Source of the DNA: Trichococcus patagoniensis
GTDB lineage: Bacteria > Bacillota > Bacilli > Lactobacillales > Aerococcaceae
Length of the DNA: 64,000 nucleotides
Reading direction: 5' to 3'
Assembly (NCBI RefSeq): GCF_003051085.1
Contig: NZ_QAOM01000001.1
Coordinates: forward strand, 124,001-188,000
Shown piece after piece: positions 1 through 8,484 of this stretch (the first letter of the stretch is position 1; each line of letters starts with the position of its first letter). The position numbers were made by a program, and so were the translations under genes. Below the pieces are notes generated by a model. That model did no database searches. It saw only the letters and a list, made by a program, of their open reading frames with translations, and had not been told where the DNA came from.

Positions 1-1220
1 TGAAGTTGCTGTTCCTGTTGATGGATATTCAACAGTTTGACTTTGAGATCATTTTCCATGAGCGACAGTTCCTTTTCGGCTTCTCTGCGTTTGATCCGGC
101 CTTCTTGTTGGATCTTCAGCGTCTCTTCCAAAGTTTCGATCAGATCCTGCTGCGTCTGTTTGAGCGTTTCGATATCGATCACACCCCGTTCATTTTCTTT
201 AGCGGTTTCGATGGCTGATATTTTCAACATTTCGGAATTCTTGCGCATCAGATCATTCGTGGTCTGAGATACTTGCCTTTGCGCCGTTACTGCATCCTTT
301 TGGCGCAGAAGGGTAAGGGCGATGGCCACTTGGTTTTTCCATAAGGGAATGGCCGTGTGGATTGAGGATTGGATTTTTTCAGCCAATGCCTGGTTCGTGT
401 TTTGGATCAATCGGATCTGTGGAGCCTGTTGGATCGTCATCTGTCTGGTCAAGCGCAAGTCATGGGTGCGTTTTTCGAGACGGTCGAGGAACTGTTTCAG
501 ATCGTTGACGATCTGCACATCCATCTGGCTTTGGGAAACTTCAGCGGTCTGGATCGCTTTCGGGATCGCATTTTTCTGAAGATCTTCCATCTTCACTTCA
601 CCGGCAGCGATGTAGATGTTCAAGGCCTCAAAATAATCCTTGTTTTTTTGGTAAAGCTGTTCCAGCGTGACGTTGTCGTTGAGCAGGCCATTCTTTTCTT
701 TATCCAATTTGATTGCGATCTTGTCGATTTGGGCGCCTATCTTCTGGTATTTTGCCGTCATTTCATAGGCGGATTGTTTTACCTTGCCGAAGATTTTGCG
801 GAAGACATTGTTGTCTTCTGCCCGCAGGTCTTCCGGTTTGGCTTCGTTGAGGCGATACATCAGATCATTCAGGGAATCGCCGATTTCGCCGGTGTCCTGG
901 TTCTGAACATGGTCCAGCATCGAATGGGAGAATTCGCCCAATTGTTTTTGAGCTGCAGCGCCATAACTGATGATGGCTTGCATGTTGTTTTCATCGATTT
1001 GGCCGGCTAATGCCAGAGCTTGTTTTTGTCTTTCTTCCGGCAATCGGTCGATCAGCCGATCCGGGTTGATCACCTCGTTGGCGACTGTGGTTTTATCGGC
1101 AACCACTGCTGGTTGGGCAAACGGATCCGAAAAAGGATTGGCCAGCAAATCGTCCAATTCTTGATTGACATCCTTGCTGTCAGTTTGTTCATTTTTTTCG
1201 GTAGCATCAAATTGGTCCAT
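1..1220 (-). CDS. telA: TelA/YaaN-family toxic anion resistance protein (3' end cut by window edge)
   Basis: The reading frame is open from the ATG at 1220 to the left edge, giving 406 codons without a stop. The family is usually about 390-400 residues, so only the last few residues should be missing. The product is soluble and mostly helical. It begins MDQFDATEK, has the family's long charged helices, and includes a stretch near residue 250 with R-x-H-D-L-R-L-T-R-Q. TelA/YaaN proteins are linked to tellurite and cell-envelope stress tolerance, but their biochemistry is unsettled. The start is preceded by AGGGGG, which lies within and just past the end of xpaC, 11 bases upstream, so the two are probably one transcript. 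The family call rests on sequence pattern plus the xpaC neighbour. Confidence 0.85.
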   Translation of the reverse strand, partial: MDQFDATEKNEQTDSKDVNQELDDLLANPFSDPFAQPAVVADKTTVANEVINPDRLIDRLPEERQKQALALAGQIDENNMQAIISYGAAAQKQLGEFSHSMLDHVQNQDTGEIGDSLNDLMYRLNEAKPEDLRAEDNNVFRKIFGKVKQSAYEMTAKYQKIGAQIDKIAIKLDKEKNGLLNDNVTLEQLYQKNKDYFEALNIYIAAGEVKMEDLQKNAIPKAIQTAEVSQSQMDVQIVNDLKQFLDRLEKRTHDLRLTRQMTIQQAPQIRLIQNTNQALAEKIQSSIHTAIPLWKNQVAIALTLLRQKDAVTAQRQVSQTTNDLMRKNSEMLKISAIETAKENERGVIDIETLKQTQQDLIETLEETLKIQQEGRIKRREAEKELSLMENDLKVKLLNIHQQEQQL

Positions 1221-1231
1221 CAGTATTCCCC

Positions 1232-1951
1232 CTATAGCTCTTCGTTCAAAGCATTTTCGTTGCGCTTTCCTTCATTATCCCTTTTCAAAACTTGCTTTGC
1301 AAGTTCCAACTCGATATCCATGTCCTCGATATCATTGGACATGAAGCGCACGTAATCTTCAGCTATCAGACGGCACATATCATCGATTGTTTTGGCGCAG
1401 TTATCCAAGGCTGTGTAGGTTTCTTTCGTTTTGGAAACGTGGCCATCGATTGCGATGTATTTTTCCGCCAGCTCTTTCAGGTTGGGAAGATTGGTGTATA
1501 GGAATTTATCGACTTCGTGCAGTCGGTTAGGCTGATTGACGATATTTTTGAAGAAATCCTGCAATATATCCACCGTATCGTTGCGTGCCGCGATAGCCTT
1601 CAATTTTGAGCGCTGCTGCAGATTGGATTCGATATCTTGGATCGTATTTTTGGCTTGATCCATTGTGCTGCGGAAATAGGCGATCTGTTCCTTGGTCATC
1701 CCTTTTGAATGGTAGAAGGCTTCTTTGTCGGCGCTCACTTTTCCCAGTGTGCCTCTTTGTTTTTTTGCCTTAGGCGACCATTGCATCCTTCCTCCGGATT
1801 GGACGTAGTATAAGAAGGCGCCCAAGCCGATGGTCAGGCCGATCGAAGTCCAGAAATCAAACTCGAATATGAAAAAGAATACCACTAGTGCAATCAGGCT
1901 GATGACGCTGGAAAACGTGTATTTCAATATGTCTTTGATGTTGCTCCACAT
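1232..1951 (-). CDS. xpaC: XpaC-like membrane protein
   Basis: A 239-residue protein with two hydrophobic segments near the N-terminus (about residues 9-27 and 31-45) followed by a charged helical domain. This is the architecture of XpaC, historically annotated as 5-bromo-4-chloroindolyl phosphate hydrolysis protein; its true function is not known. An upstream in-frame ATG at 1984 exists, but AAAGGAGG lies 7-8 bases before the ATG at 1951, so the shorter start (MWSNIKD) is chosen. The gene sits directly upstream of telA on the same strand, the usual arrangement, and the two are thought to act together at the membrane. Confidence 0.85.
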   Translation of the reverse strand: MWSNIKDILKYTFSSVISLIALVVFFFIFEFDFWTSIGLTIGLGAFLYYVQSGGRMQWSPKAKKQRGTLGKVSADKEAFYHSKGMTKEQIAYFRSTMDQAKNTIQDIESNLQQRSKLKAIAARNDTVDILQDFFKNIVNQPNRLHEVDKFLYTNLPNLKELAEKYIAIDGHVSKTKETYTALDNCAKTIDDMCRLIAEDYVRFMSNDIEDMDIELELAKQVLKRDNEGKRNENALNEEL

Positions 1952-1996
1952 AAATTTTTCCTCCTTTGATAACATGCTGTTCAATTTGTCTGTGCT

Positions 1997-2018
1997 TATG
2001 CTATTATTCTAGCATAAA
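1997..2018 (-). promoter_or_regulatory. Candidate xpaC-telA promoter with 8-bp inverted repeat
   Basis: TTATGCTA (1997-2004) and TAGCATAA (2011-2018) form a perfect inverted repeat with a 6-base spacer, about 45-65 bases upstream of the xpaC start. On the minus strand it contains TGC-TAGAAT, which reads as an extended -10 element. No convincing -35 is visible. The overlap of repeat and -10 could indicate an operator, but this is inference. Confidence 0.35.
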
Positions 2019-2162
2019 AGCATTATGGACACCTATCGGCCGAAAGGATGATTTTCATCGCCAACTCCCGATTTGGCCGATTCTCTCGCGGCTCTTGTAA
2101 ATAGCCGAAAAGATAGGTTATGATAATACATGATCAGGATAGTAGATTGGGAGGAACATAAA

Positions 2163-2723
2163 ATGGAATTTGAAGAAAAAACAGTGAAAAGCGAAAAAAT
2201 ATTCGATGGTGTCTTGCTGCATTTGGTTAGGGAAGAAGTGCTGCTGCCGAACGGGAAAACTTCAGTCAGAGAGATGATCAGGCATCCGGGCGCTGTAGCG
2301 ATGATACCATTCACTTCCGATGGGAAAATGGTCATGGTCAGACAGTTCCGGAAACCTTTGGATCGGACCGTAGTCGAAATCCCGGCCGGCAAATTGGAGA
2401 CATCCGATGCGGAACCTTTGCTGGCAGCGATCCGCGAGCTCGAGGAAGAGACCGATTACCGTGCGGAGAATTGGTCCGAATTGACGGTTTTTTATCCGAC
2501 ACCGGCTTATTTGGATGAACGGATCACAATCTATTTAGCGGAAGGTTTGACGAAAGTCGAAAATTCTTTGCCGATGGATGAGGATGAATTCATCGAAATT
2601 TTGGAATTGACATACGACGAAGCGAAAGCCTTGCAGGAATCCGGAGAAATCTGCGATTCGAAAACAATCTATGCCATGCTGTATTGGGAGATGCGTCTTT
2701 TGCGGGAAAGAATAGAGGGATAG
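2163..2723 (+). CDS. nudF: Nudix hydrolase, ADP-ribose pyrophosphatase type
   Basis: A 186-residue protein likely to hydrolyse ADP-ribose to AMP and ribose 5-phosphate. The Nudix box spans about residues 75-99, with A-G-K-L-E at the start and R-E-L-E-E-E-T at 91-97; the glutamates supply metal ligands. Two departures from the usual signature are visible. There is one extra residue between G76 and the REL helix, and Asp98 stands where a glycine is normal. The ATG at 2163 follows GGGAGG and is preferred to the upstream ATG at 2130. It is followed one base later by a small membrane protein gene and then mtnN, so these three are probably cotranscribed. Confidence 0.85.
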   Translation: MEFEEKTVKSEKIFDGVLLHLVREEVLLPNGKTSVREMIRHPGAVAMIPFTSDGKMVMVRQFRKPLDRTVVEIPAGKLETSDAEPLLAAIRELEEETDYRAENWSELTVFYPTPAYLDERITIYLAEGLTKVENSLPMDEDEFIEILELTYDEAKALQESGEICDSKTIYAMLYWEMRLLRERIEG

Positions 2724-2724
2724 T

Positions 2725-3132
2725 ATGTCGGAACCAAAGAAACCGCTGATCACCCGGGAACGTTATCGTCAGTACAAACGGGACCAAACAACAAAACCGG
2801 GGACACCTGAAAAGAAAGTCGCTCCGCAGGCAAAAGACGCAGAGCGTTCCGCGCCGGCAACGGAAAAAAACACCAAGCAGCCTTCTCCCTCTAAAATTGA
2901 GAAAAGCAGTATTCCGACCGAAAAGAAAAGGTCGGAAAACGGCAACAAAGCCAAGACAGCCAAGCCAAAGGCGAAGCTGTTCCGGAAGGCCGATAAATCC
3001 GCATCTTCAACGAAGGTGGAGCGTCTGACGGACAAAGAAAGAGGCAGAAAACTGGACAACTATCTGAACAAAGCCATCCTGATCGTCATCTTATTGATCA
3101 TCTTGGTTTTTGCGATAGCCTTCGTCCTATGA
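2725..3132 (+). CDS. Small Lys/Pro-rich protein with C-terminal membrane anchor
   Basis: Not recognised as a named family. The 135-residue product has about 110 residues dominated by Lys, Ser, Pro and Glu with almost no hydrophobic core, so it is predicted to be disordered. A single transmembrane segment follows (about 116-134, rich in Ile, Leu and Val), ending at the C-terminus. It starts one base after the nudF stop, with AGAGGGA at the end of nudF as ribosome binding site. The first dozen residues (KKPLITRERYRQYKR) look more ordered and could be a short interaction motif. The position between nudF and mtnN suggests an operon; function is unknown. Confidence 0.75.
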   Translation: MSEPKKPLITRERYRQYKRDQTTKPGTPEKKVAPQAKDAERSAPATEKNTKQPSPSKIEKSSIPTEKKRSENGNKAKTAKPKAKLFRKADKSASSTKVERLTDKERGRKLDNYLNKAILIVILLIILVFAIAFVL

Positions 3133-3165
3133 CCTGACAATGCAGCTACAAGGAAGGAAACACTT

Positions 3166-3858
3166 ATGATCGGAATTATTGGAGCAATGGAAGAAGAAAA
3201 CCGTATTTTATTGGAAAATATGACAGACAAAACAGAAGAAACACATTTCCACCTCGTTTTTACAAGAGGCAAAATCGAAAATCAGGATGTAGTATTGGTG
3301 CAGTCCGGCATCGGTAAAGTCAACTCGGCCATAGCCACCGCCTTCATCATCGATCGTTACCGTCCCGACTTCGTCATCAATACCGGTTCAGCCGGGGGAT
3401 TAAACGCAGCTTTGCATGTGGGGGACGTCGTCGTAGCCGATAGGGTTGCTTACCATGATGTGGACGCTACGGCATTCGGTTATTCTGTGGGACAAGTGCC
3501 GCAGATGCCGCATTATTATACGGCTGACAAAAAAATCGTTGAACAAATAACGCGGGCAGCTGAAAAAGTCGGTTTGCATGCTGTGCAAGGGACGATTGTT
3601 TCAAGCGATTCTTTCATCGCTTCGGAAAGCGGCACAAGCCGCATCAAGGAACATTTCCCTGATGCCTATGCGACCGAAATGGAGGGCGCATCAATCGCCC
3701 AAGCTTGTTACGTATTGGGCACACCATTCGCAATCATCCGTGCCATTTCGGACGGAGCAAGCGATGGCGCGGCGCTGACGTTCGACGAGTTCATCGCCGA
3801 AGCCGGAAAAAAATCCGCGGAAATGGTCATCGAATTATTGAAAAACACCGAAGAATAG
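3166..3858 (+). CDS. mtnN: 5'-methylthioadenosine/S-adenosylhomocysteine nucleosidase
   Basis: A 230-residue enzyme that removes adenine from methylthioadenosine and S-adenosylhomocysteine, recycling the by-products of methylation and polyamine synthesis and supplying S-ribosylhomocysteine. Family landmarks are present: the N-terminal MIGIIGAMEEE with the acid/base Glu11, the substrate-binding A-T-E-M-E-G with Glu173, and the catalytic Asp196 in A-I-S-D-G-A-S-D. The length is normal. AAGGAAGG precedes the ATG. It ends the nudF transcript and is followed by a strong terminator. Confidence 0.96.
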   Translation: MIGIIGAMEEENRILLENMTDKTEETHFHLVFTRGKIENQDVVLVQSGIGKVNSAIATAFIIDRYRPDFVINTGSAGGLNAALHVGDVVVADRVAYHDVDATAFGYSVGQVPQMPHYYTADKKIVEQITRAAEKVGLHAVQGTIVSSDSFIASESGTSRIKEHFPDAYATEMEGASIAQACYVLGTPFAIIRAISDGASDGAALTFDEFIAEAGKKSAEMVIELLKNTEE

Positions 3859-3899
3859 CGGAAACCGGCAGTAACGACTTGCTGTCGATCGCTTGCCCG

Positions 3900-3936
3900 A
3901 ACCACTCAACCGAAAACGGCTGAGTGGTTTTTTCTT
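3900..3936 (+). terminator. Rho-independent terminator after mtnN
   Basis: AACCACTCA (3900-3908) pairs with TGAGTGGTT (3921-3929). The internal CCG-AAAA-CGG extends the stem, and the hairpin is followed by a T run. Confidence 0.9.
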
Positions 3937-4047
3937 TCTGTGCCAGCAGGATGCTGGAACTGCAAAAAAGAGAGAGCTTACGGTTGTATGCTGTTTTCAA
4001 AATATTGTACAATAAGAATGAAATGTCAGGCTAAGGAGGGGTTTTGG

Positions 4048-5556
4048 ATGCGCCAAGAACTGGTGATCGGGAAAGGGGACAAACCGGCAATCATCCATCT
4101 GGATAAGCTGAATCGCCACGGCTTAATCGCCGGAGCGACCGGTACGGGGAAAACGGTGACTTTGAAAGTGATAGCGGAACAATTGAGCAAGGCGGGGATT
4201 CCGGTATTCCTTGCGGACGTCAAAGGGGATTTGGCGAGCATCGCGGAACCGGGTGAGTTGAGCGAAAAAATAATGGAAAGGGTAACGAAGCTGCAGCCGG
4301 AGGATTTTGAGCCGCGCGCATACCCCGTTGAACTCTTGGATATTTTCGGATCGAACGGTGTACCGGTGCGGACAACCATTTCCGATATGGGTCCAATCCT
4401 GTTGTCGCGGCTGTTGGGACTCAATGAAACCCAGGAAGGGATCATGAACATCGCGTTCAAAGTTGCGGATGAGAAACAACTCCTGCTCATCGACATCAAA
4501 GATTTGCGGGCGATCCTGAATTTCGTCGGAGACAACGCCACGGAGCTACGCCGGGAATACGGGAATATCTCAAAGCAATCGATCGGTGCGATCTTAAGAG
4601 GTTTATTGGTCATCGAGGAACAGGGAGGCGATCTCTTCTTCGGTGAGCCGATGTTCGATATCCAAGATTTATTGAAAACCGATGCGGAAGGGCGCGGTTA
4701 TGTGAACATTCTGATGGCGAACCGCCTGTTCATGTCGCCAAAACTCTACTCGACATTCTTGCTGTGGTTCCTTTCGGAGCTGTATGAGCAATTGCCGGAA
4801 GTCGGTGATCTTGATAAACCAAAGATTGTCTTCTTTTTTGATGAAGCGCATGTCCTTTTCCAGGACGTTCCGGATGTGCTTGAGGAAAAAATCGAACTCA
4901 TTGTCCGGCTGATCCGTTCCAAGGGAGTCGGGGTTTATTTTGTGACTCAAAATCCCACCGATCTGCCGAATGCTATCTTGAGCCAATTGGGCAACAAAAT
5001 TCAACATGCTTTGCGAGCCTTTACGCCTAAGGAGCAGAAGACCGTCAAAGCGGTCGCCGAAACGTTCCGGCAGCAGGAAGGGGAAGAATTGGACAAGAAA
5101 TTGACGGAGCTGAAGGTCGGTGAAGCGTTGGTTTCCTTTCTCGATCCGGAAGGGATTCCCGGCTATGTTCAACAAGTCATGATTTATCCTCCGGAGAGCA
5201 AAATGGGCATCCTGGATCCGCTCATCAAAGAAGAAAAAATCAACCGTTCCTTGCTGTATTATAAATACAGCGAGACAATCGACAGGGAATCCTCCTACGA
5301 ACAACTGCAACGACTGTCGGAAATCAAGGCGATTGAGTTGGAGGAAAATGAAGAGCTTGCCGCAAGGGACAGGGAAAAAGCCGAACAGTTGAAGCAGCTC
5401 GAAAAAGAGCCCAAAAAAGAACAGACTCAGCAAAAAAGGTCGAGCAGTTCCCGCGATTCGACGATGGACAGATTCACGAAAAATTTGATGTCACAAGTAG
5501 GCAGGGAAGTCGGTCGGGTCATTTCCCGCGGTATTTTGGGTATCCTGAAAAAATGA
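4048..5556 (+). CDS. HerA-like ATPase (DUF853/YjgR family)
   Basis: A 502-residue P-loop ATPase of the HerA/FtsK-related DUF853 group. Walker A is G-A-T-G-T-G-K-T at about residues 28-35, and Walker B is the hydrophobic strand ending F-F-F-D-E-A-H near residue 270. A downstream V-G-V-Y-F-V-T-Q-N-P segment matches the sensor region. The C-terminal 60 residues are highly charged, probably coiled coil and then disordered, ending in R-G-I-L-G-I-L-K-K. The ATG at 4048 has AAGGAGGGG 8 bases upstream, so the longer upstream frame from 3940, which begins only just past the terminator hairpin of mtnN, is rejected. HerA proteins translocate DNA, but the role of this subfamily is not established. It appears monocistronic. 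Confidence 0.88.
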   Translation: MRQELVIGKGDKPAIIHLDKLNRHGLIAGATGTGKTVTLKVIAEQLSKAGIPVFLADVKGDLASIAEPGELSEKIMERVTKLQPEDFEPRAYPVELLDIFGSNGVPVRTTISDMGPILLSRLLGLNETQEGIMNIAFKVADEKQLLLIDIKDLRAILNFVGDNATELRREYGNISKQSIGAILRGLLVIEEQGGDLFFGEPMFDIQDLLKTDAEGRGYVNILMANRLFMSPKLYSTFLLWFLSELYEQLPEVGDLDKPKIVFFFDEAHVLFQDVPDVLEEKIELIVRLIRSKGVGVYFVTQNPTDLPNAILSQLGNKIQHALRAFTPKEQKTVKAVAETFRQQEGEELDKKLTELKVGEALVSFLDPEGIPGYVQQVMIYPPESKMGILDPLIKEEKINRSLLYYKYSETIDRESSYEQLQRLSEIKAIELEENEELAARDREKAEQLKQLEKEPKKEQTQQKRSSSSRDSTMDRFTKNLMSQVGREVGRVISRGILGILKK

Positions 5557-5565
5557 AGACAGACC

Positions 5566-5600
5566 AAAAAGATCAGTCCCACAAGGGCTGATCTTTTTGT
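5566..5600 (+). terminator. Terminator after HerA-like gene
   Basis: AAAAAGATCAG (from 5566) pairs with CTGATCTTTTT around a CCC/GGG-closed short loop, followed by GTTTT. The A/T arms make it usable on both strands. Confidence 0.88.
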
Positions 5601-5635
5601 TTTCGTTTTTTCGGATGATCCGAAAAAACGAAAAC
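5599..5635. repeat. 17-bp perfect inverted repeat
   Basis: Arms 5599-5615 and 5619-5635 are perfectly complementary over 17 bp with a 3-base loop (TGA). The repeat starts within the T run of the preceding terminator. Each arm contains a six-base T or A run next to CGG. It has no T run of its own on the plus strand after the second arm. Confidence 0.85.
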
Positions 5636-5685
5636 GCTTCCTCTAAAGACACTTACTTTTTTTCATGAAAATCTCATATTTGGTA

Positions 5686-5749
5686 TTGTGTTTTATTTCC
5701 GCATCAAGTAGAATAGCACCTATACCATTAATTGAGAATGATTCTCAAT
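5686..5749 (+). promoter_or_regulatory. Fur-controlled promoter of the siderophore operon
   Basis: A -35 TTGTGT (5686-5691) and -10 TAGAAT (5709-5714) are spaced by 17 bases. A 19-bp perfect palindrome (ATTGAGAATGATTCTCAAT, 5731-5749) lies about 10-28 bases downstream of the expected start point and matches the Fur box. A further GAATCGTTATCATTA follows and overlaps as a second half-site array up to 5765. Binding here would block transcription when iron is plentiful. Confidence 0.85.
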
Positions 5750-5795
5750 TAGAATCGTTATCATTAAGGAGTTGCTTTTGGAAGATGGTGAATAG

Positions 5796-6749
5796 ATGTT
5801 GAAGAAATTACTGCTTGTTCTGGCGTTGGCAGGAGTGATCGGGCTTTCCCTCGGAGTGGGGACCGCTGCATTTTCGGTGGAACAGTTTCTTGTCGGGAGC
5901 AACACGGACCGTCTGATACTATTGTCGTCAAGGCTGCCTAGGACGATTACGGTTCTCTTGGCTGGAGCGGGCTTGTCTTTATCCGGGCTGATCATGCAAT
6001 CATTGACACAGAACCGATTTGCCGCTCCCGATACAGTGGGTACGGTGGATGCGGCAAGGGTAGGCATGCTGTTCGGGATGATTTTCTTTCCTGGCTTATC
6101 GGTTGTGGGGAAGATGACTCTTTCCTTCCTCTTTGCGGCGGCCGGGACCTTCCTGTTTTTGGTGGTCGTGAATCGCTTGCCTTTCAAGAGCCAGATGACG
6201 ATCCCTTTGCTGGGGCTGATGTACGGAAATATTTTGGGAGGGATCGCCAATTTTTTTGCCTTCCGCTTCAACGTTACGCAAAATCTTTCCGCCTGGATGC
6301 AAGGGGATTTTTCATTGGTCATCAAAGGACAATATGAGGGGATGTACCTCATTTTCCTGTTGTTTTTGGCACTTTATTTTTTTGCCGATCATTTTACGAT
6401 TGCCCGCTTCGGGAAAGACGCGGCCAAAAACCTCGGTCTGCCTTTTGAAGCTGTCTTGTTCATCGGGACACTGTTCGTCTCATTGACTGTGGCGGTCATC
6501 CTGAGCACGGTCGGAAATCTGCCATTTTTGGGCGTCATCATCCCGAACCTCGTGTCGTTGCGCTTCGGCGACAATATCCGCAATACACACGGTAAGGTTG
6601 CGCTGTTCGGAGCAATTTTCTTGTTGCTGTGCGACGTCTTTGCGCGATCGGTCATTCCACCGTACGAAATTCCGGTGGAAACGGTGCTGGGAGTTTTCGG
6701 CGGGGGCTTGTTCCTGTGGCTGTTGCTGAAGGGAGGGCGGACAGCATGA
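5796..6749 (+). CDS. yclN: Iron-siderophore ABC transporter permease (YclN type)
   Basis: A 317-residue FecCD-family permease with about nine hydrophobic segments. It carries the family pattern R-L-P-R-T-I-T-V-L-L-A-G-A-G-L-S-L-S-G near residues 48-66, and G-F-L-like contacts to the ATPase in the later loop (N-L-P-F-L-G-V-I-I-P-N). It forms the membrane channel with the next gene product and imports ferric siderophore. Length and gene order match Bacillus subtilis YclN (petrobactin-type importer). The start ATG is at 5796, after GGTGAATAG. The preceding Fur box indicates iron repression. Substrate identity is inferred from the family only. Confidence 0.9.
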   Translation: MLKKLLLVLALAGVIGLSLGVGTAAFSVEQFLVGSNTDRLILLSSRLPRTITVLLAGAGLSLSGLIMQSLTQNRFAAPDTVGTVDAARVGMLFGMIFFPGLSVVGKMTLSFLFAAAGTFLFLVVVNRLPFKSQMTIPLLGLMYGNILGGIANFFAFRFNVTQNLSAWMQGDFSLVIKGQYEGMYLIFLLFLALYFFADHFTIARFGKDAAKNLGLPFEAVLFIGTLFVSLTVAVILSTVGNLPFLGVIIPNLVSLRFGDNIRNTHGKVALFGAIFLLLCDVFARSVIPPYEIPVETVLGVFGGGLFLWLLLKGGRTA

Positions 6750-7708
6750 AAAACGTGTTGAATAACCGCATCATCATGAAACGGTTGGCTATGATTGCAG
6801 TGGCTTTGGCTTTCGTTTATTTTTTCTGGAACCAAGGAAACGGTAATATGTTCATCATGAAGTTGCGGAGCACGAAGCTTTTGACGTTTGCGGTCATCAG
6901 CATCAGCACTGCCTTTGCAACGGTCAGCTTTCAGACTGTCGTGCACAGCAATTTTTTGACCCCCAGCATTCTAGGGGTCGAATCCTTCTATCGCCTCCTG
7001 CAGACAGTGTTGATGTTTTTCAGTTTCTCGCTGTTGGGCAGCCAGTTGAATGCGGAATGGCAGTTCATTTTCCTGCTGTTACTGATGCTGGGCAGTTACT
7101 TTTTGCTGTACCGGCTTTCTTGGAACCGAAAAAATTATGATATGCAGGTCATCCTGATGATCGGACTCGTCATGGGGACCTTCTTCAACAGCATTAGTTC
7201 CTTCATGCAAGTGCTGATGGACCCGAATGAGTACGACAAACTGCAGACGAAGCTGTATGCCAGTTTTCAGAACATCAATGATTCCGTACTTATTTTAGCT
7301 GTTCCGATCGCCGTGTTTTCGATCCTCAGTTTGTGGCGCAAGCGGAAGGTATTGGAAGTTTTGGGACTGGGTACACAAACGGCCAAAAATTTAGGGGTCG
7401 CCGTTGAAAAGGAGACGAAACTCACCTTCATGCATGTCATCCTATTGATGACAGTCTCCGCAGCGCTCGTCGGACCGATGATGTTTCTCGGTTTTGTGGC
7501 GGCGAACATCGCTTATCGGCTATTCAGAACGTATTGCCTGAACTACCTGTTGCCTGGTGCGAGTCTACTCAGTTTTGTGATGGTCGTGGCCGGACAATTC
7601 GTGGCAGAAGAAATCTTCAAGCTGCAGACGAATTTAAGCATTCTGGTCGAACTGTTCGGAGGAATCTATTTCTTTTGGTTATTATGGAAGGAAAGGGGCA
7701 AACTATGA
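6746..7708 (+). CDS. yclO: Iron-siderophore ABC transporter permease (YclO type)
   Basis: A 320-residue second FecCD permease, with the first Met at 6746 overlapping the previous stop (ATGA). The frame is open further upstream inside yclN, but the overlap start gives the normal family length. It has multiple transmembrane segments and the conserved G-P-M-M-F-L-G-F-V-A-A-N motif near residue 245 that contacts the ATPase. It pairs with YclN as a heterodimeric channel, and translational coupling by ATGA favours equal output. Confidence 0.9.
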   Translation: MKNVLNNRIIMKRLAMIAVALAFVYFFWNQGNGNMFIMKLRSTKLLTFAVISISTAFATVSFQTVVHSNFLTPSILGVESFYRLLQTVLMFFSFSLLGSQLNAEWQFIFLLLLMLGSYFLLYRLSWNRKNYDMQVILMIGLVMGTFFNSISSFMQVLMDPNEYDKLQTKLYASFQNINDSVLILAVPIAVFSILSLWRKRKVLEVLGLGTQTAKNLGVAVEKETKLTFMHVILLMTVSAALVGPMMFLGFVAANIAYRLFRTYCLNYLLPGASLLSFVMVVAGQFVAEEIFKLQTNLSILVELFGGIYFFWLLWKERGKL

Positions 7709-8466
7709 AAATCACTAACGTCAGCAAAGCCTACGAGGATGAAAAAGTATTGGATGACATCTCTTTGGCGATCGAGAAAGGCAAAATCACGGCTTTCATC
7801 GGTCCGAATGGGGCAGGCAAAAGCACGCTCCTATCGGTTATCAGCCGTCTGTTGACAAAGGACGAGGGCATATTGACTATACACGGGAAAGAAATCGAGG
7901 CATGGCAATCCGATGAACTGGCGAGGGAACTTTCGATCCTGAAACAACAGAATGCCTATCAAGTGCGTATGACGGTCCGTGAACTAGTCTCGTTCGGCAG
8001 GTTCCCCTATACGAAGGGCAGGTTGAACAATGAAGATCATGCTATGATCGATAAGGTTTTGGGCTATCTGAACCTGGTAGAATTCTCCAACCGCTATTTG
8101 GATACGTTGTCTGGGGGGCAACTCCAGCGGGCGGCCATCGCGATGATACTGGTGCAGGATACTGAGTACATCTTATTGGATGAACCGCTGAACAATCTCG
8201 ACCTGAAACAAAGCATCGTGACGATGCAGACCATCCGGAATTTGGCGGATGAATTGGGGAAAACCATTCTGGTCGTCATCCACGACGTCAATTTCGCTTC
8301 CGTGTTTTCTGACAACATCATCGCCATGAAAAACGGAAAGGTGTTCCGGAGCGGTACAGTCGAGGAAGTCATTCGGACACAAGTTTTGCAGGAATTATAT
8401 GAAGTGCCATTGGAAGTCATCACGACTGCGGATGGAAAAAAACATTGCACCTATCAAGCAATTTGA
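7705..8466 (+). CDS. yclP: Iron-siderophore ABC transporter ATP-binding protein (YclP type)
   Basis: A 253-residue FepC-like ATPase that powers siderophore import. Walker A is G-P-N-G-A-G-K-S-T (33-41), the signature L-S-G-G-Q is at 135-139, Walker B ends I-L-L-D-E (156-160), and the switch histidine lies in V-V-I-H-D-V-N. The start ATG at 7705 overlaps the yclO stop (ATGA). Longer in-frame upstream sequence lies inside yclO and is not used. All catalytic residues are intact. Confidence 0.93.
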   Translation: MKITNVSKAYEDEKVLDDISLAIEKGKITAFIGPNGAGKSTLLSVISRLLTKDEGILTIHGKEIEAWQSDELARELSILKQQNAYQVRMTVRELVSFGRFPYTKGRLNNEDHAMIDKVLGYLNLVEFSNRYLDTLSGGQLQRAAIAMILVQDTEYILLDEPLNNLDLKQSIVTMQTIRNLADELGKTILVVIHDVNFASVFSDNIIAMKNGKVFRSGTVEEVIRTQVLQELYEVPLEVITTADGKKHCTYQAI

Positions 8467-8484
8467 CATAGAGGAGAATGAGAA

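Noticed and set aside
3940-4047. N-terminal extension of the HerA-like ATPase
   Set aside because: It begins just past the terminator hairpin of mtnN; AAGGAGGGG before 4048 marks the real start.
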